Origin: Neoscytalidium dimidiatum
Taxonomy: Eukaryota > Ascomycota > Dothideomycetes > Botryosphaeriales > Botryosphaeriaceae
Reading direction: 5' to 3'
DNA: 64,000 nt
Assembly: GCA_037367355.1 (NCBI GenBank)
Contig: CM074696.1
Span: 3,038,001-3,102,000, forward strand
Each line of letters opens with the position of its first letter. Positions within the stretch are counted from its first letter, which is position 1. Below, piece by piece: positions 45,914 through 56,531 of the stretch. A program made the position numbers and the translations under genes. The notes beneath the pieces are model-generated. The model did no database searches. It was not told where the DNA came from and saw only the letters and a list, made by a program, of their open reading frames with translations.

Positions 45914-48900
45914 ATGGATAGACCTCACACCCCCAATGCCGGTTTGCCGCAGTATGCTGCTCCACCAGACTATGGCTACTATGACGACGACTACTCGCCC
46001 GAGCCCGAGCGCTACTCGCAGGCGGCCAGCTCGTCAATGCGCCTGCTGACCCACGGCGACAACAACGAATACAGCCCGTTAGTACACCCCAGCCCTTCAG
46101 CAGCGCTACCTCCGGATTCCAGTCCTATGTCGGGAGCCCATTCCTCCCAGCCCCGGGGACCTGGCTTGAGCTTTACCTCTCGCCCTCCGCCGGGTGCAAC
46201 CTCCGCTCCAGCAACTCAGCATTCCGAAGATCCCATGGCGGACTTTTTGCGAGAAGCTGAGCAGTCCCTCTCCAATCCTCAGCCTCTCTCGCAAGAGCCT
46301 CAGCCAGCTGCAGAGCCCTCCGCTTTCAGGCGTGGTACCGACAGAATCAAGAAAACCATCAAGCTCAACGTCAAGCGCAAGCCTGCCGCCAATACACAAG
46401 ACTTACAACAAGATCCTGACAGGCCGGCTCCACAGTCCTCATATCATCCCTCCACCACGTCGCTGCCGCTCTCGAGAGCTCCTTCCATCCTGGACGCCGC
46501 ACCGCAGATACCTCCCCCCGATCTCGACGAGGCCTACATGCCATATCGCGCTGCTACCCCTACCAACCGTGCCGGCTCGCCCACTAGGCCGTGGACTCCG
46601 TCTATCCGTCCTCCAGCATCCGCCGCCGCCTATGAACCTCTCGACTTGAACGGTAGTCCACGACCGGGTACTCCCTCTTCCCGTTATGGCGGGAGCCCCA
46701 AGCGACCGCTTCCGCCTCAGCCACTGTTCGCTGGTGGCCGTCCAGTGTCCAGCGACTCGAAGCATAGCGAAGCTACCATTGCCATCGACAATGATGATGT
46801 TTTTGGCCTCGACGGCGACATGGGCTCAAGGCCCGAGTTGCACACCATGGACTCGTTCAACAGCCACTCGACCTTCACTGACGAGTTCTACGATGAAAAA
46901 CATATGGGTCCTGCCCCAAGCCCTGGCAAACAGGAGAGGCGCGGTGCGCGTCAGAAGCGGGTCGAGAAGCGAGAAGTTCGCCTTGTCAATGGTGAATTGA
47001 TTCTCGAATGCAAGATTCCCACCACCCTCCACAGCTTTCTTCCCCGCAAGGATGGAAGTGAATTTACCCACATGCGCTACACCGCAGTGACGTGCGATCC
47101 CGACGACTTTGTTGACAGAGGCTATAAGCTACGTCAGAACTTCGGTGCCACCGAGCGTGAGACCGAGCTGTTCATCGCCGTTACCATGTACAACGAGAAC
47201 GAAATTGACTTCACTCGCACAATGCACGGCGTTATGCGGAATATCTCGCACTTCTGCTCTCGTGCAAAGAGCAGGACGTGGGGAAAAGACGGGTGGCAGA
47301 AGATTGTCGTGTGCATCATCGCCGACGGTCGTCAAAAGGTTCATCCACGCGTTCTCGACGCGTTGGCTGCAATGGGCTGTTACCAGGAAGGTATTGCCAA
47401 GAACACAGTCAATGACAAGGAGGTCACGGCGCATGTCTACGAATACACCACACAAGTATCGCTCGATTCTGATCTCAGATTCAAAGGCGCAGAGAAAGGC
47501 ATAGTCCCTTGCCAGATTATCTTCTGCTTAAAGGAAAAGAATCAGAAGAAACTGAACTCGCACAGATGGTTTTTTAATGCTTTTGGCCGGGCCTTGAACC
47601 CCAATATCTGCATTCTTCTAGATGTCGGTACTAAGCCGGGGTCGAAAGCTCTCTACTACCTCTGGAAAGCCTTTGATACGGATTCTAGCGTTGCTGGTGC
47701 GGCTGGCGAGATCAAAGCCGGAAAAGGCAAAGGTTGGCTCGGTCTTCTCAACCCTCTGGTCGCTTCTCAAAACTTCGAGTACAAGATGTCGAATATCCTG
47801 GATAAGCCTTTGGAGTCAGTATTCGGCTATATCACTGTCCTTCCAGGTGCTCTCAGTGCCTACCGCTACCATGCTCTGCAGAACGACGAGACCGGCCATG
47901 GCCCACTGAGTCAGTATTTCAAGGGTGAGACACTTCACGGCCAAGACGCTGATGTTTTCACGGCGAACATGTATCTGGCTGAGGACCGTATTCTTTGCTG
48001 GGAGTTGGTTGCTAAGAGAAGTGAGCGATGGGTCTTGAAGTACGTGAAGAGTGCTACCGGAGAGACAGATGTGCCAGGTAGGTCCTCGCAGAAGTCTATC
48101 TTCACATCAAATGCTTACAGAACCAGATGCTGTGCCGGAATTCATCTCTCAGCGTCGACGATGGCTGAATGGAGCTTTCTTCGCCGCCGTCTACTCACTT
48201 CTCCATTTCAAGCAAATTTGGGCAACGGACCACACGCTGTGGCGCAAAATTCTGCTCCACATTGAGTTCGTGTACCAATTTGTTAGCTTGCTCTTCACAT
48301 ACTTTTCTCTGGTAAGTAACCTTGTGAATCTTCCTGGAAGTTCGCGGTGCACTGATTCTGTATGCAGGCCAACTTCTATCTTACTTTCTACTTCATTGCT
48401 GGATCTCTCAGTGACCCCAAGCTGGACCCCTTCGGTCACGGTATGGGTCATGTCATCTTCCAGATTTTGCGTTACTCCTGCGTCCTCCTCATCTGTATGC
48501 AGTTCATCCTTTCCATGGGCAACCGCCCTCAAGGCGCGAAGAAGATGTTCTTGTTCTCGATGATCGTCTACAGTATCATCATGATGTACGTGACCTTTGC
48601 GTCAATCTACATCGTAGTCGACCAACTCAGCGACCCGGACACGAAATTCGAGCTCGGCAACAACATTTTCACCAACATGATTGTCAGCACGGCCAGTACA
48701 ATAGGGTTGTATTTTCTCATGTCGTTCCTCTACCTGGATCCGTGGCACATGTTCACTTCCTCTGGCCAGTACTTTGCCCTTCTCCCGGCCTACATCTGCA
48801 CTCTTCAAGTCTACGCCTTCTGTAACGCCCATGACGTTACCTGGGGAACTAAGGGCGACAATGTCCAGAATCGTGACCTTGGTCAAGCTAAGGGCAGCGG

Positions 48901-49417
48901 CAACATGGTTGAGCTTGAGATGCCGTCGGAGCAACTGGACATCGACTCGGGTTACGATGAGGCACTGCGCAATCTTCGTGACCGCGTTGAAGTCCCGTCC
49001 CCGGGTATCAGCGAGTCGCAAGCCCAGGAAGACTACTACCGCGCCGTGCGTACCTACATGGTCGTCATCTGGATGATCTGCAACGCGATCCTAGCTATGG
49101 CCGTATCGGAAGCTTACCCTGTCGGCGAAGTCGGCTCTAACTTCTACCTCAAGTTCATTCTTTGGAGTGTCGCCGCTGTAGCCCTTTTCCGCGCTCTTGG
49201 CTCCAGCGCCTTCGGAGTTATCAACATCGTCCAGATGATCGCCGAGGGTCGCCTCAAGTGGCGTGGCAGGTCCAGCGGCAATGGTCCTCGGACAAGGTTT
49301 GGTCGCAGTAGCAAGTTCAGCTGGCTACCGAGCCTCGGAACCCCAACCTGGGTCAGCAGCAGTGGCAGCTGGGTGAGCAGTAAAGCAAGCAGCGTCGGAA
49401 GTAGGTTTAGGAGATGA
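45914..49417 (+). CDS. Chitin synthase (GT2), class III-like
   Basis: Exons 45914-48077, 48127-48311 and 48368-49417 (introns 49 and 56 bp) give 1132 residues. The enzyme polymerises UDP-GlcNAc into chitin at the plasma membrane. About 350 Pro/Ser-rich disordered residues precede the catalytic region: [76 protein letters not shown] and [19 protein letters not shown], the last formed partly by the first splice. Several transmembrane helices follow, then [11 protein letters not shown] and a final pair of helices. The GETDVP and [10 protein letters not shown] context resembles class III enzymes, but class needs a tree. The N-terminal tail is longer than in the roughly 900-residue class III proteins I know. 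Splice sites are canonical. Confidence 0.95.
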
Positions 49418-50411
49418 AAGAAGTGGTAGCATATCTGGTGGTGGGAGCATGGTTCAGCTATTCTTGCAGCACGGTTTCCTGGTCAAAACTTGAAGGTGTC
49501 GGTAGGGTTGACGGCGTTATGCGTTGCCGTTGTCCGTTCATGACTGTATGATATTCTTTGACTTTCATAACGCGAGTATGGGTCTTGCTTTTTCTTTTTT
49601 GCCCCTTCATGTCCACAATGATGATTATTGGCTGGGTTGGGGAGTAAGAGTTTTAGTATTGAGGGTTTATCGCACGAAGGGGATTTCCGATTTGGATGGA
49701 GGTATAACTTGGGCATTAGTTTAATTTCTCACGGTAGAAATATCATCATATTTACTAATCACGCTGTTATGTATGTACAAGGACCTTGAAAGACTTAATA
49801 TGCTCTACCTTGCCATGCACAGGGGCGCTGTCGAGATTTCTTACCAGTAGATACGTGGAGGACGTTGGAATCGCTTATGTAGGTCACGGGCATGATAACA
49901 AGATCCTTCGGAGTGCAACGAATGCATATTCCTGCCATACCATAGCCTTTTCTCCCCACTAGTGTATCGAGACTTGGCTGCCTGCGTAGAGTGAGAATAA
50001 TAGAGGCTTTATCAGCTTTCAGATTAGGTGGTTTTTTTATGGCGAAAGGGAACTTGCCTGTGTGCATGAAACCACGATCGAGCAAGAGAAGCGGGAAGTG
50101 AAGATGAAATGGCATTTGAGGGCTACATAAGTGGGGAATCATAAAGGGAAAAGCCTATGGTACATGCCATTTCCTTCGGTCATCAATCATGAAGAAGGTA
50201 AACCAAGATGTTAGAGAAAAAAAAAAGAGAGAGGGGGGGAAGAGGAGAGGGGTAAATGTAGTGCAACCACGAGAATACAATGCTTGACCAGCAATGCGTT
50301 CTTACACTCGCTAATATCCAAATGATTCATGCATGTATCCGCCCTTGTCCAATGCTAATGAGTTCTTGAACGAACAAAAAGCACGAAGATGAGTTGCCAG
50401 GCTCGTCAAGC
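49418..50411. other. Convergent 3' flanks
   Basis: Chitin synthase and the repeat-protein gene converge here. A purine-rich stretch of A, GA and G runs near 50216-50250 lies in non-coding sequence. A 115-codon open frame on the minus strand (49795-50142) has no supporting motif. Confidence 0.5.
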
Positions 50412-53400
50412 CTAATACCCCTTCGCCACCTCGCCAGCGACTCCAGCAACGTAACAGGCGGCAGTAGCCCAAATCAGGGTCGTGAGTACAGTTTTGACGC
50501 TCTGTCCCTTACTACCTTCCTTGCGAGAGCGTTCTCCAGAAAAGACAGGCTCAGTCTTGCGCACCTTTTTATCGTCCTTATTACGCGAAGACGATCGTCT
50601 CGTGGCAGCCGGATTTTCCATGACGGGATCAAGATGGATATAGCCAGTTGGGGACATAGTCGGGGTGGGAGGTAGAGGAATTGTTGTACCATCAACGGGA
50701 TTAGGCCGTGGTGCTCGCCGGTGAGCATCCCTAATTATTCTGTCATCGCGGAGGCGAAGAATCAGAAGGTTAGGGGCAGATGCGACGGGCTCGTAACCAT
50801 CCTTTTGAAGAGAAGTAAGTTGAGGAATGAACTTTGCAGGGTGGGCCAAATTTGAGAGAGCAACACTCAAAGGGATAGGGTGTTCGCCAGCACTCTGGAC
50901 CATAGAGGAGGTTTGAGATGTCGTGAGAGATTTTGTGGTTGGGTCGAAGGCAAGGAGCTTGTATATACGTGGTTTCACCGCGGTCGACTCAGCAGCCTCT
51001 GGTTTGGCAGTTTCGACCACACTTTCTTCGGTATTGCGAGGCGTGGCGGAAGATGACCGAAGCTCTGTTAATGGAGTAGGTTCCGAGCCCTTGGTTTCCT
51101 GGGAGGCCGTGTAAAAGTTTTGCGCAACGAGCTCAGCCTCGATATTGTCTGGTACGAAACTGTAGGCGATCGGATTCTTTTCCTCGTAGGCAGATAGGCT
51201 CTGGTGAACTTCTTCGTCTACGCGTCCCTCATTCTCCGGGCTGACCGCACTCGCAGTCTCAGGGGCGGGCGCAGGCAGGGCTTCTTTGGATTGACGGTGA
51301 GTGGAAGTAATTTTGCCATAGTACTTCTCGTAGATGTCGCGCACTTCCCGCACGAGAGCAATGTCGTGTAGACGTTGCTCACGTGCTGCTTTGAGTTTCG
51401 CTGCTTCTTCTTTTGTATTCATTGTCTCGACAGCACCGCCGTCGACCGGAACTGCCAGCTCCTCCTCTAGGGATTTTCTCTTACCATTGGTGCAAGCATC
51501 CTTCTCTCGCTGAAATGACGTCTCTAGGCCTGTGGATTTGCGCGAGTATCCCTGTTCGTCAAACTCCGAATTTCCCGATTTAGCACGCGACGCCTGCTGT
51601 TGAAGCTCTTCTTCTAGAGATTTACGTTCGCCCTTCTGGCAGGCTTCGACCTCTCGCTCATACGACGTCTGTAATCCTAGGGGTTTCAGCGAATATCCAT
51701 ACCAATCTTTGACCTCGTCCGGAGCTGCTCCTTGCTTTCTCCGTTGCTCGACTGACCTCGGGGCCGCTGTGGCTGATTCCGGAGCGGTGTTTCTCAAAAA
51801 ACTGTCGGGCGCTTGTTTGGAACAAACATCAGAGTATGAGGCGGCACCAATGGACATTTGGCTGAGCTCCTCCTCGAGCGACTTTTTCTCTCCATTCTTC
51901 ACGGCCTCGAGTTCGCGAGCATATGACGATTGAAGACCTGTGGGCTCACGAGAATAACCGTCGTCCATGGGAGTAAGATGGGTGGTGTCCCTGGCTCGGA
52001 TTTCCTCTTCCAGACTCCTTCCAGACTGTAGTTCACGCTGGAAGGAGGTCTCGAGGCCAGTCGGTTCCCGTGAATAGCCGTCATCAAAGATGTGGTTCTT
52101 AGGATCCGTCCTGGCCTCGATCTCATCAGCGAGTGAATACCCTGAAGCTACCTCCCTGGCAAAAGACGTCTCAAGGCCCATAGGTTCCCTAGAATACCCA
52201 TCGTCAACGATGTGATTTTTCGGATCCGTCCTGGCTTGGATGTCCTCGGCCAAAGAGCGCCCAGACGCCCGCTCTTTCTCGAACGATGTCTGCAGGCCCA
52301 TTGGCTGCCGGGAATAACCATCATCGTACTGCGCAGGGTTTGTTCTCGACTGTATATCAGTAGCTAGGTCGCCTCCAGAAGCTCTCTCTCTCTCGAAAGA
52401 TGTCTGTAAGCCTGTGGGAAGTTGGGAGTATCCGTCTTCAAGAGATTTCCTTGCAGCACGTGAAACCGAACTCTCCAAAATCTCCGAAAGTCTCTTTTCC
52501 GAGGCCTTGCCTGCTTCTGCAGCTTCATTATAATCATTCTCAAGCTTTTTACGTTTCTCATAGATGGCTTGAGCTTCCTTGACCACAGCCAAGCTCTCAC
52601 GATACTCGCTTGAAGGATCCTGCTCCTGGATTTTGTTAAATTCCTGCTCAAGCTGAGCACGCTTTTCTGTTTTCTCTTGTGCAGTCTCCCTGTTGGAGTT
52701 CTTGCGGATGCCCATGCGGGCTCTCACGTCAGCAGCGGTCAAGAGATCGATATCGTCTGCCGGGAGGTTTGGGCGACGAGAGGCGGTTTGTGAGTGCTCA
52801 TCCTGTACCAGCCATTCGGATGTAGGCGCAGGAGGCTTCTGGGGTTGCTCGCGCATGCGCTGGTCGTATTTGGCCAGGCATTGCTGCAGCTGGTCGTGCT
52901 CGTTAGGCTTAGGAGCAGAGTCGGTAGTGGACATAGACCCGGTGAACCCTTCCTGAACAAGCCAATCGCTCGACTGTGGGGTAGCTTTATTTTGCTTGTC
53001 ATCGTAGGCCCTCAACGCATCGTCACGAGGGTCGTGATGGCTCCTAGAGTAGTGTATTGTTGACTCGCCAACCTCCGTGCTGGTGGAAGAGGTGTATTTG
53101 GGCACCATACGGCCAGTGATGGGATCGTACATGAGCTCTAGGGTATCCTGTTGCTGGCCGTTCGCTGAAGACTCCTTGCCGTCAGGTTCGGCAGAGATGG
53201 GAACAGTCTTGCGAGGGCGATCAGGCTCAGACGGAGAGCGGAATATGCCGCGGAGCATCTCGTTGGAGCGGCCGAAAATGGCTTCATAGGGATCTGCCTC
53301 GACCTGCTTGTGAAAAGCATCCATCCTGAGCTGGAACTGCCGCCACTCCTCGTCCGTCTCATCCCTCCATCGTGGCCAACGGCGCCTTCCCCAGTTGCTG

Positions 53401-53483
53401 ACGGATCGCGACAGAACGGGTGGGAGGGGTGAGCGCGGAATGGCGTGTTTGGAGACACGCCTGTTGATGCTATGAGCCAGCAT
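50412..53483 (-). CDS. Repeat protein with mitochondrial-type N-terminus, unknown function
   Basis: An intronless frame encodes 1023 residues. The first 35 residues (from MLAHSINRRVSKHAIPRSPL) are basic and Ser/Arg-rich without acids, consistent with mitochondrial import. A Trp-rich block, WGRRRWPRWRDETDEEWRQF, follows. Residues about 275-345 are a charged coiled-coil stretch. Residues about 348-675 hold at least seven copies of a unit with core DGYSREPTGLETSF followed by an acidic SLEEEI-like segment. The C-terminus has a hydrophobic segment (TVLTTLIWATAACYVAGVAG), so the protein could be anchored in a membrane. Related proteins occur in other Pezizomycotina, but I know no function. The frame ends close to that segment, so the gene appears complete. 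Confidence 0.85.
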   Translation of the reverse strand: MLAHSINRRVSKHAIPRSPLPPVLSRSVSNWGRRRWPRWRDETDEEWRQFQLRMDAFHKQVEADPYEAIFGRSNEMLRGIFRSPSEPDRPRKTVPISAEPDGKESSANGQQQDTLELMYDPITGRMVPKYTSSTSTEVGESTIHYSRSHHDPRDDALRAYDDKQNKATPQSSDWLVQEGFTGSMSTTDSAPKPNEHDQLQQCLAKYDQRMREQPQKPPAPTSEWLVQDEHSQTASRRPNLPADDIDLLTAADVRARMGIRKNSNRETAQEKTEKRAQLEQEFNKIQEQDPSSEYRESLAVVKEAQAIYEKRKKLENDYNEAAEAGKASEKRLSEILESSVSRAARKSLEDGYSQLPTGLQTSFERERASGGDLATDIQSRTNPAQYDDGYSRQPMGLQTSFEKERASGRSLAEDIQARTDPKNHIVDDGYSREPMGLETSFAREVASGYSLADEIEARTDPKNHIFDDGYSREPTGLETSFQRELQSGRSLEEEIRARDTTHLTPMDDGYSREPTGLQSSYARELEAVKNGEKKSLEEELSQMSIGAASYSDVCSKQAPDSFLRNTAPESATAAPRSVEQRRKQGAAPDEVKDWYGYSLKPLGLQTSYEREVEACQKGERKSLEEELQQQASRAKSGNSEFDEQGYSRKSTGLETSFQREKDACTNGKRKSLEEELAVPVDGGAVETMNTKEEAAKLKAAREQRLHDIALVREVRDIYEKYYGKITSTHRQSKEALPAPAPETASAVSPENEGRVDEEVHQSLSAYEEKNPIAYSFVPDNIEAELVAQNFYTASQETKGSEPTPLTELRSSSATPRNTEESVVETAKPEAAESTAVKPRIYKLLAFDPTTKSLTTSQTSSMVQSAGEHPIPLSVALSNLAHPAKFIPQLTSLQKDGYEPVASAPNLLILRLRDDRIIRDAHRRAPRPNPVDGTTIPLPPTPTMSPTGYIHLDPVMENPAATRRSSSRNKDDKKVRKTEPVFSGERSRKEGSKGQSVKTVLTTLIWATAACYVAGVAGEVAKGY
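51455..52445 (-). repeat. Tandem repeats with an exact 120-bp period
   Basis: Equivalent codons of successive units begin at 52439, 52325, 52205, 52085 and 51965: one step of 114 bp and three of exactly 120 bp. Two more diverged units lie towards 51455. Each unit encodes the DGYSxxPxGLxTSF core plus a charged helix of about 25 residues. Confidence 0.9.
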
Positions 53484-56400
53484 GGTGTTGTTGGAGGCTT
53501 GTAGCGAGGGTCATGCGTCGCGGCAGCGACGAGGGGAGGGGAGAGGGTGAGGCTGAAGGTAACGAAGAAGTCAGCAAGGCAAGTGAATAAACAGAAGTCC
53601 GAAAGCATGAGGGCTGTGCTCTGGCATGCAATGGCACACGACGCGTGTCAAGCATAAAGGCGCGGGCGAGGGGAAGGGAGTCTCGCGTGAGAGGGCCGGG
53701 GGAAGCGGAGACAGCGGAGCGATCAGTTGTTGTGACGTACCTGGACGGGCAGCGCTGCGGCGTGGTTTGCGATGGATAGATGGTGGGATCAAACCACAAT
53801 GCTTGCTCGACGTGCAGTACAGTACAAACCAGTGGCAGGAGAAAGAGGGAGAGTTGGAGGCTGACAGACGGGAGGCACGCGGGTTTTGGAGCACCAACAG
53901 GTCTTGGGCGTGAGCAGGCAGCTGGGACCGGACATTGGCTGAGCGGGGGCGGCTTGATTGGCGTGATAATCAGCACGCGGGGTCGGTCGGAAACCAGTGC
54001 GGAACAGGTTAAGTAGGGTGTGGAGAAAGTCGAGGCATGGCCGCCTGGTGAGACCTGCGCTGGCCGTGCGTGTCTCTCGCGCTTCGGGTGCGCCCGGGCG
54101 CGTCGAGCGTTTGCCAAACACTTGCCTGTTGCTGCTCTTCATGCGTGCGACTGCCGCACCCAAACGCCCGTCGCCAGATGGCGTTGCCTTGCGCTCGCCC
54201 GGCCATCCAGCTACCACACCGGCCGCCGCCCGCTGTCGGCCGCCCGCGCGACGCAGAGCCGCGGCTGCAGCTCGCCATGCCGTCAAGAACACCACGAAGT
54301 CGCCTGCACAGCTGCTTCACGATGCTCCTGCACGGACCCTGCGTCTCCGCCACCAATCGATAGCCCGCCAACGCCTAGCCCCGTTATTGGGCACCGTACC
54401 CGCGTCACTGCCGCCCGCCTTCACATGATTAAAAGCCTCATACCGACTATCGTCAGGCCGCCCACCACTGCCGTGTTCTATCGCGATGCCTGCCCGGCTC
54501 CTCACGGCCCTTCTCTCCCTCTCGGGCACCCACCAACCTCGTCATCGTCAGTCTCGCGAACCGGGCCCGCTTAGCGCGCGCCGTGTCTCATCATGATACG
54601 ACTGCGCCGCCCCGACATTGCCGATGCTCATATCTACTACGCTGATCTGCTACGTGGGCCGACAATTGAGCACGCGAGCTCGCCTCCGCCCAGTGCCACT
54701 GTTGTCTGCTTGCCTCGATTCAAGTCCGTCGCCGTTGCTGCTGCTACATTCACCTTCTACAGTCAGCGAATGCAACAAGTCCTCCACACATCCGCCTCCC
54801 GCAGTTTTCCTAGCGTTAATGGCGCAGAGCAGTTCAGGGCCCTCCGCAGCTGTCTCCGCACGCACTTCCCGCATGCCGTCGACTGAGTAGCCTTTGGAGA
54901 TCAACAGAGCAGCATCGACTTGCATTCGCTCAGCATTGACCTGAATCCCTTACACGCGACGATATGTACCTATGAACATAGTTTTATCACCACCGCTTTC
55001 GTGGTTGAGCCGTGTGTCGCTGTCAGATTTGAGGCTGGCTCCAACCAGGTCGCAACAGCAGGTGAAGGTGCGCACACACGGCTGGAGCAGACATCTGGAT
55101 ATGAACAATACCAATATCACTGGAAATTGGTGCCCCGATGATTGCTTCAACTACTTCCTGACGAGTTGCGTTGCAGCACAAAGCACTTTGGTTTTGATGG
55201 ATGCTGTTCCCGGATTAAAGTGAGCAACTTCTGGTAACCCTGCGGTGAATGCAAAGGCGGCCGCACCTTGTCTGATCCCCCCCTCCTGCTGTCCGTCCTA
55301 TTGTACTACTCCGCTCGGGCGATGCCATCAACTCCCGGCTGGGTCAGTTAGCCAACAGGCAGTCTGTATGGAACAGTTCCGTTTGCAACGCAGTCAAGGT
55401 CGAGCCGCCGTATACCCTTGCTCTTCGCAAGGGGGCTGAGGTGCGGGACCGTCCCCTTCTACAGCTACATACTTTGCTGTTAGGAAAAGCTCGTAAGGTA
55501 TAAGATTTGTACTTCAACAGATGTTTAGAGGAGTCGCTGCTGATGACGAGCAGTCACCCAAGCATGCGAGCTTGGCACTCTGTATATGCCTTCACTATGT
55601 CCTGTGGCGTATTACGACAAATCGGTCGCCGATAATGAATAATGCGCGAAAAAGATGCCTCATCCCAAGATGATGAACCCCGATCGTCGTAATTTATTGC
55701 AGCCTTCGAAGAGCATACGGCTCTCGTGTCGCAAGGCTTTCACCTGATCGCGTTCTCGGAGACGCCTGCTTGCCAGAGGCACCATGTGGCGAAGTAATCC
55801 ATTTTTCCTTCAATCTCCTATTGCAGGACTTCGCCTGAGCATTTTGTCTCATTGGACTAACGGATTGAAACGAAGGATCGTTATCCGACTAGGTTAACTT
55901 CGGGGACGCCTGATCACCATGTCAGGGAAGTGTCCAGGTGTTATCAAGCCTAATGAGTAGTCAAACCAGCACATTCTTATATACTTTATCACTTTTCCTC
56001 GCTGTTCCGCGGCTGACTCATGGAAGGATCCAGGGTGGATAGCCACAGGCTCATACAGAAGTGGGATCATCTGTCGCTGTCCTTGGAGCACTGCTTGCCC
56101 CTTTCCTCACATTTCCATTCAATCACGTTCCTCTGTGGGCTTATGCATACAAGCAATTTTGTCATGAGCCTAGCATTCAAAGCTTCCAGGATTGTCCGGT
56201 GGGCATATGTCAGTTTTTGTATGCAATTCAAGCTAAGTCTCCATACAATGACGTCAGAATTCTCGTATTGATCTTAGTAGACTCAATGCCAATAATATAG
56301 ATAAACTCTCATTCCAAAGGCTGTTCAATGAAGTGTACCTCATTTCCGGGTGCCCTACGAAGTTTCCGGGAAGTGAAATTCTCATCCTGTTTTATCGCCC

Positions 56401-56531
56401 TTATTTCGATGCTTTATATCATGAGTCTGTCGTGCTCCCTTTTCTTCTACCTGATCTACCCTTCGCTCATTCAAGGTTGTCTGTTACTATTCACTCTTTC
56501 TGTGTCTTGGTCTCTCTTATCTGATCCGATC
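53484..56531. other. Gene-poor 3-kb interval, divergent promoters
   Basis: The left third (53.5-54.6 kb) is GC-rich and open in many frames on both strands; the right half is richer in AT. No frame has convincing motifs or splice structure, and no RNA genes or transposon ends were seen. A TTTATAT stretch at about 56411 could act as the amine oxidase TATA element. The oxidase frame stays open up to an ATG at 56328. Confidence 0.5.

Noticed and set aside
45291..46049. 252-codon plus-strand frame upstream of chitin synthase
   Set aside because: It overlaps the chitin synthase start in another frame and consists of low-complexity sequence.
49795..50142. 115-codon minus-strand frame between chitin synthase and the repeat protein
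   Set aside because: It lies in the convergent 3' region and has no recognisable features.
56328..56531. Longer amine oxidase N-terminus starting at 56328
   Set aside because: It would put a hydrophobic 68-residue segment before a clean signal peptide; the inner Met matches secreted flavoenzymes better.
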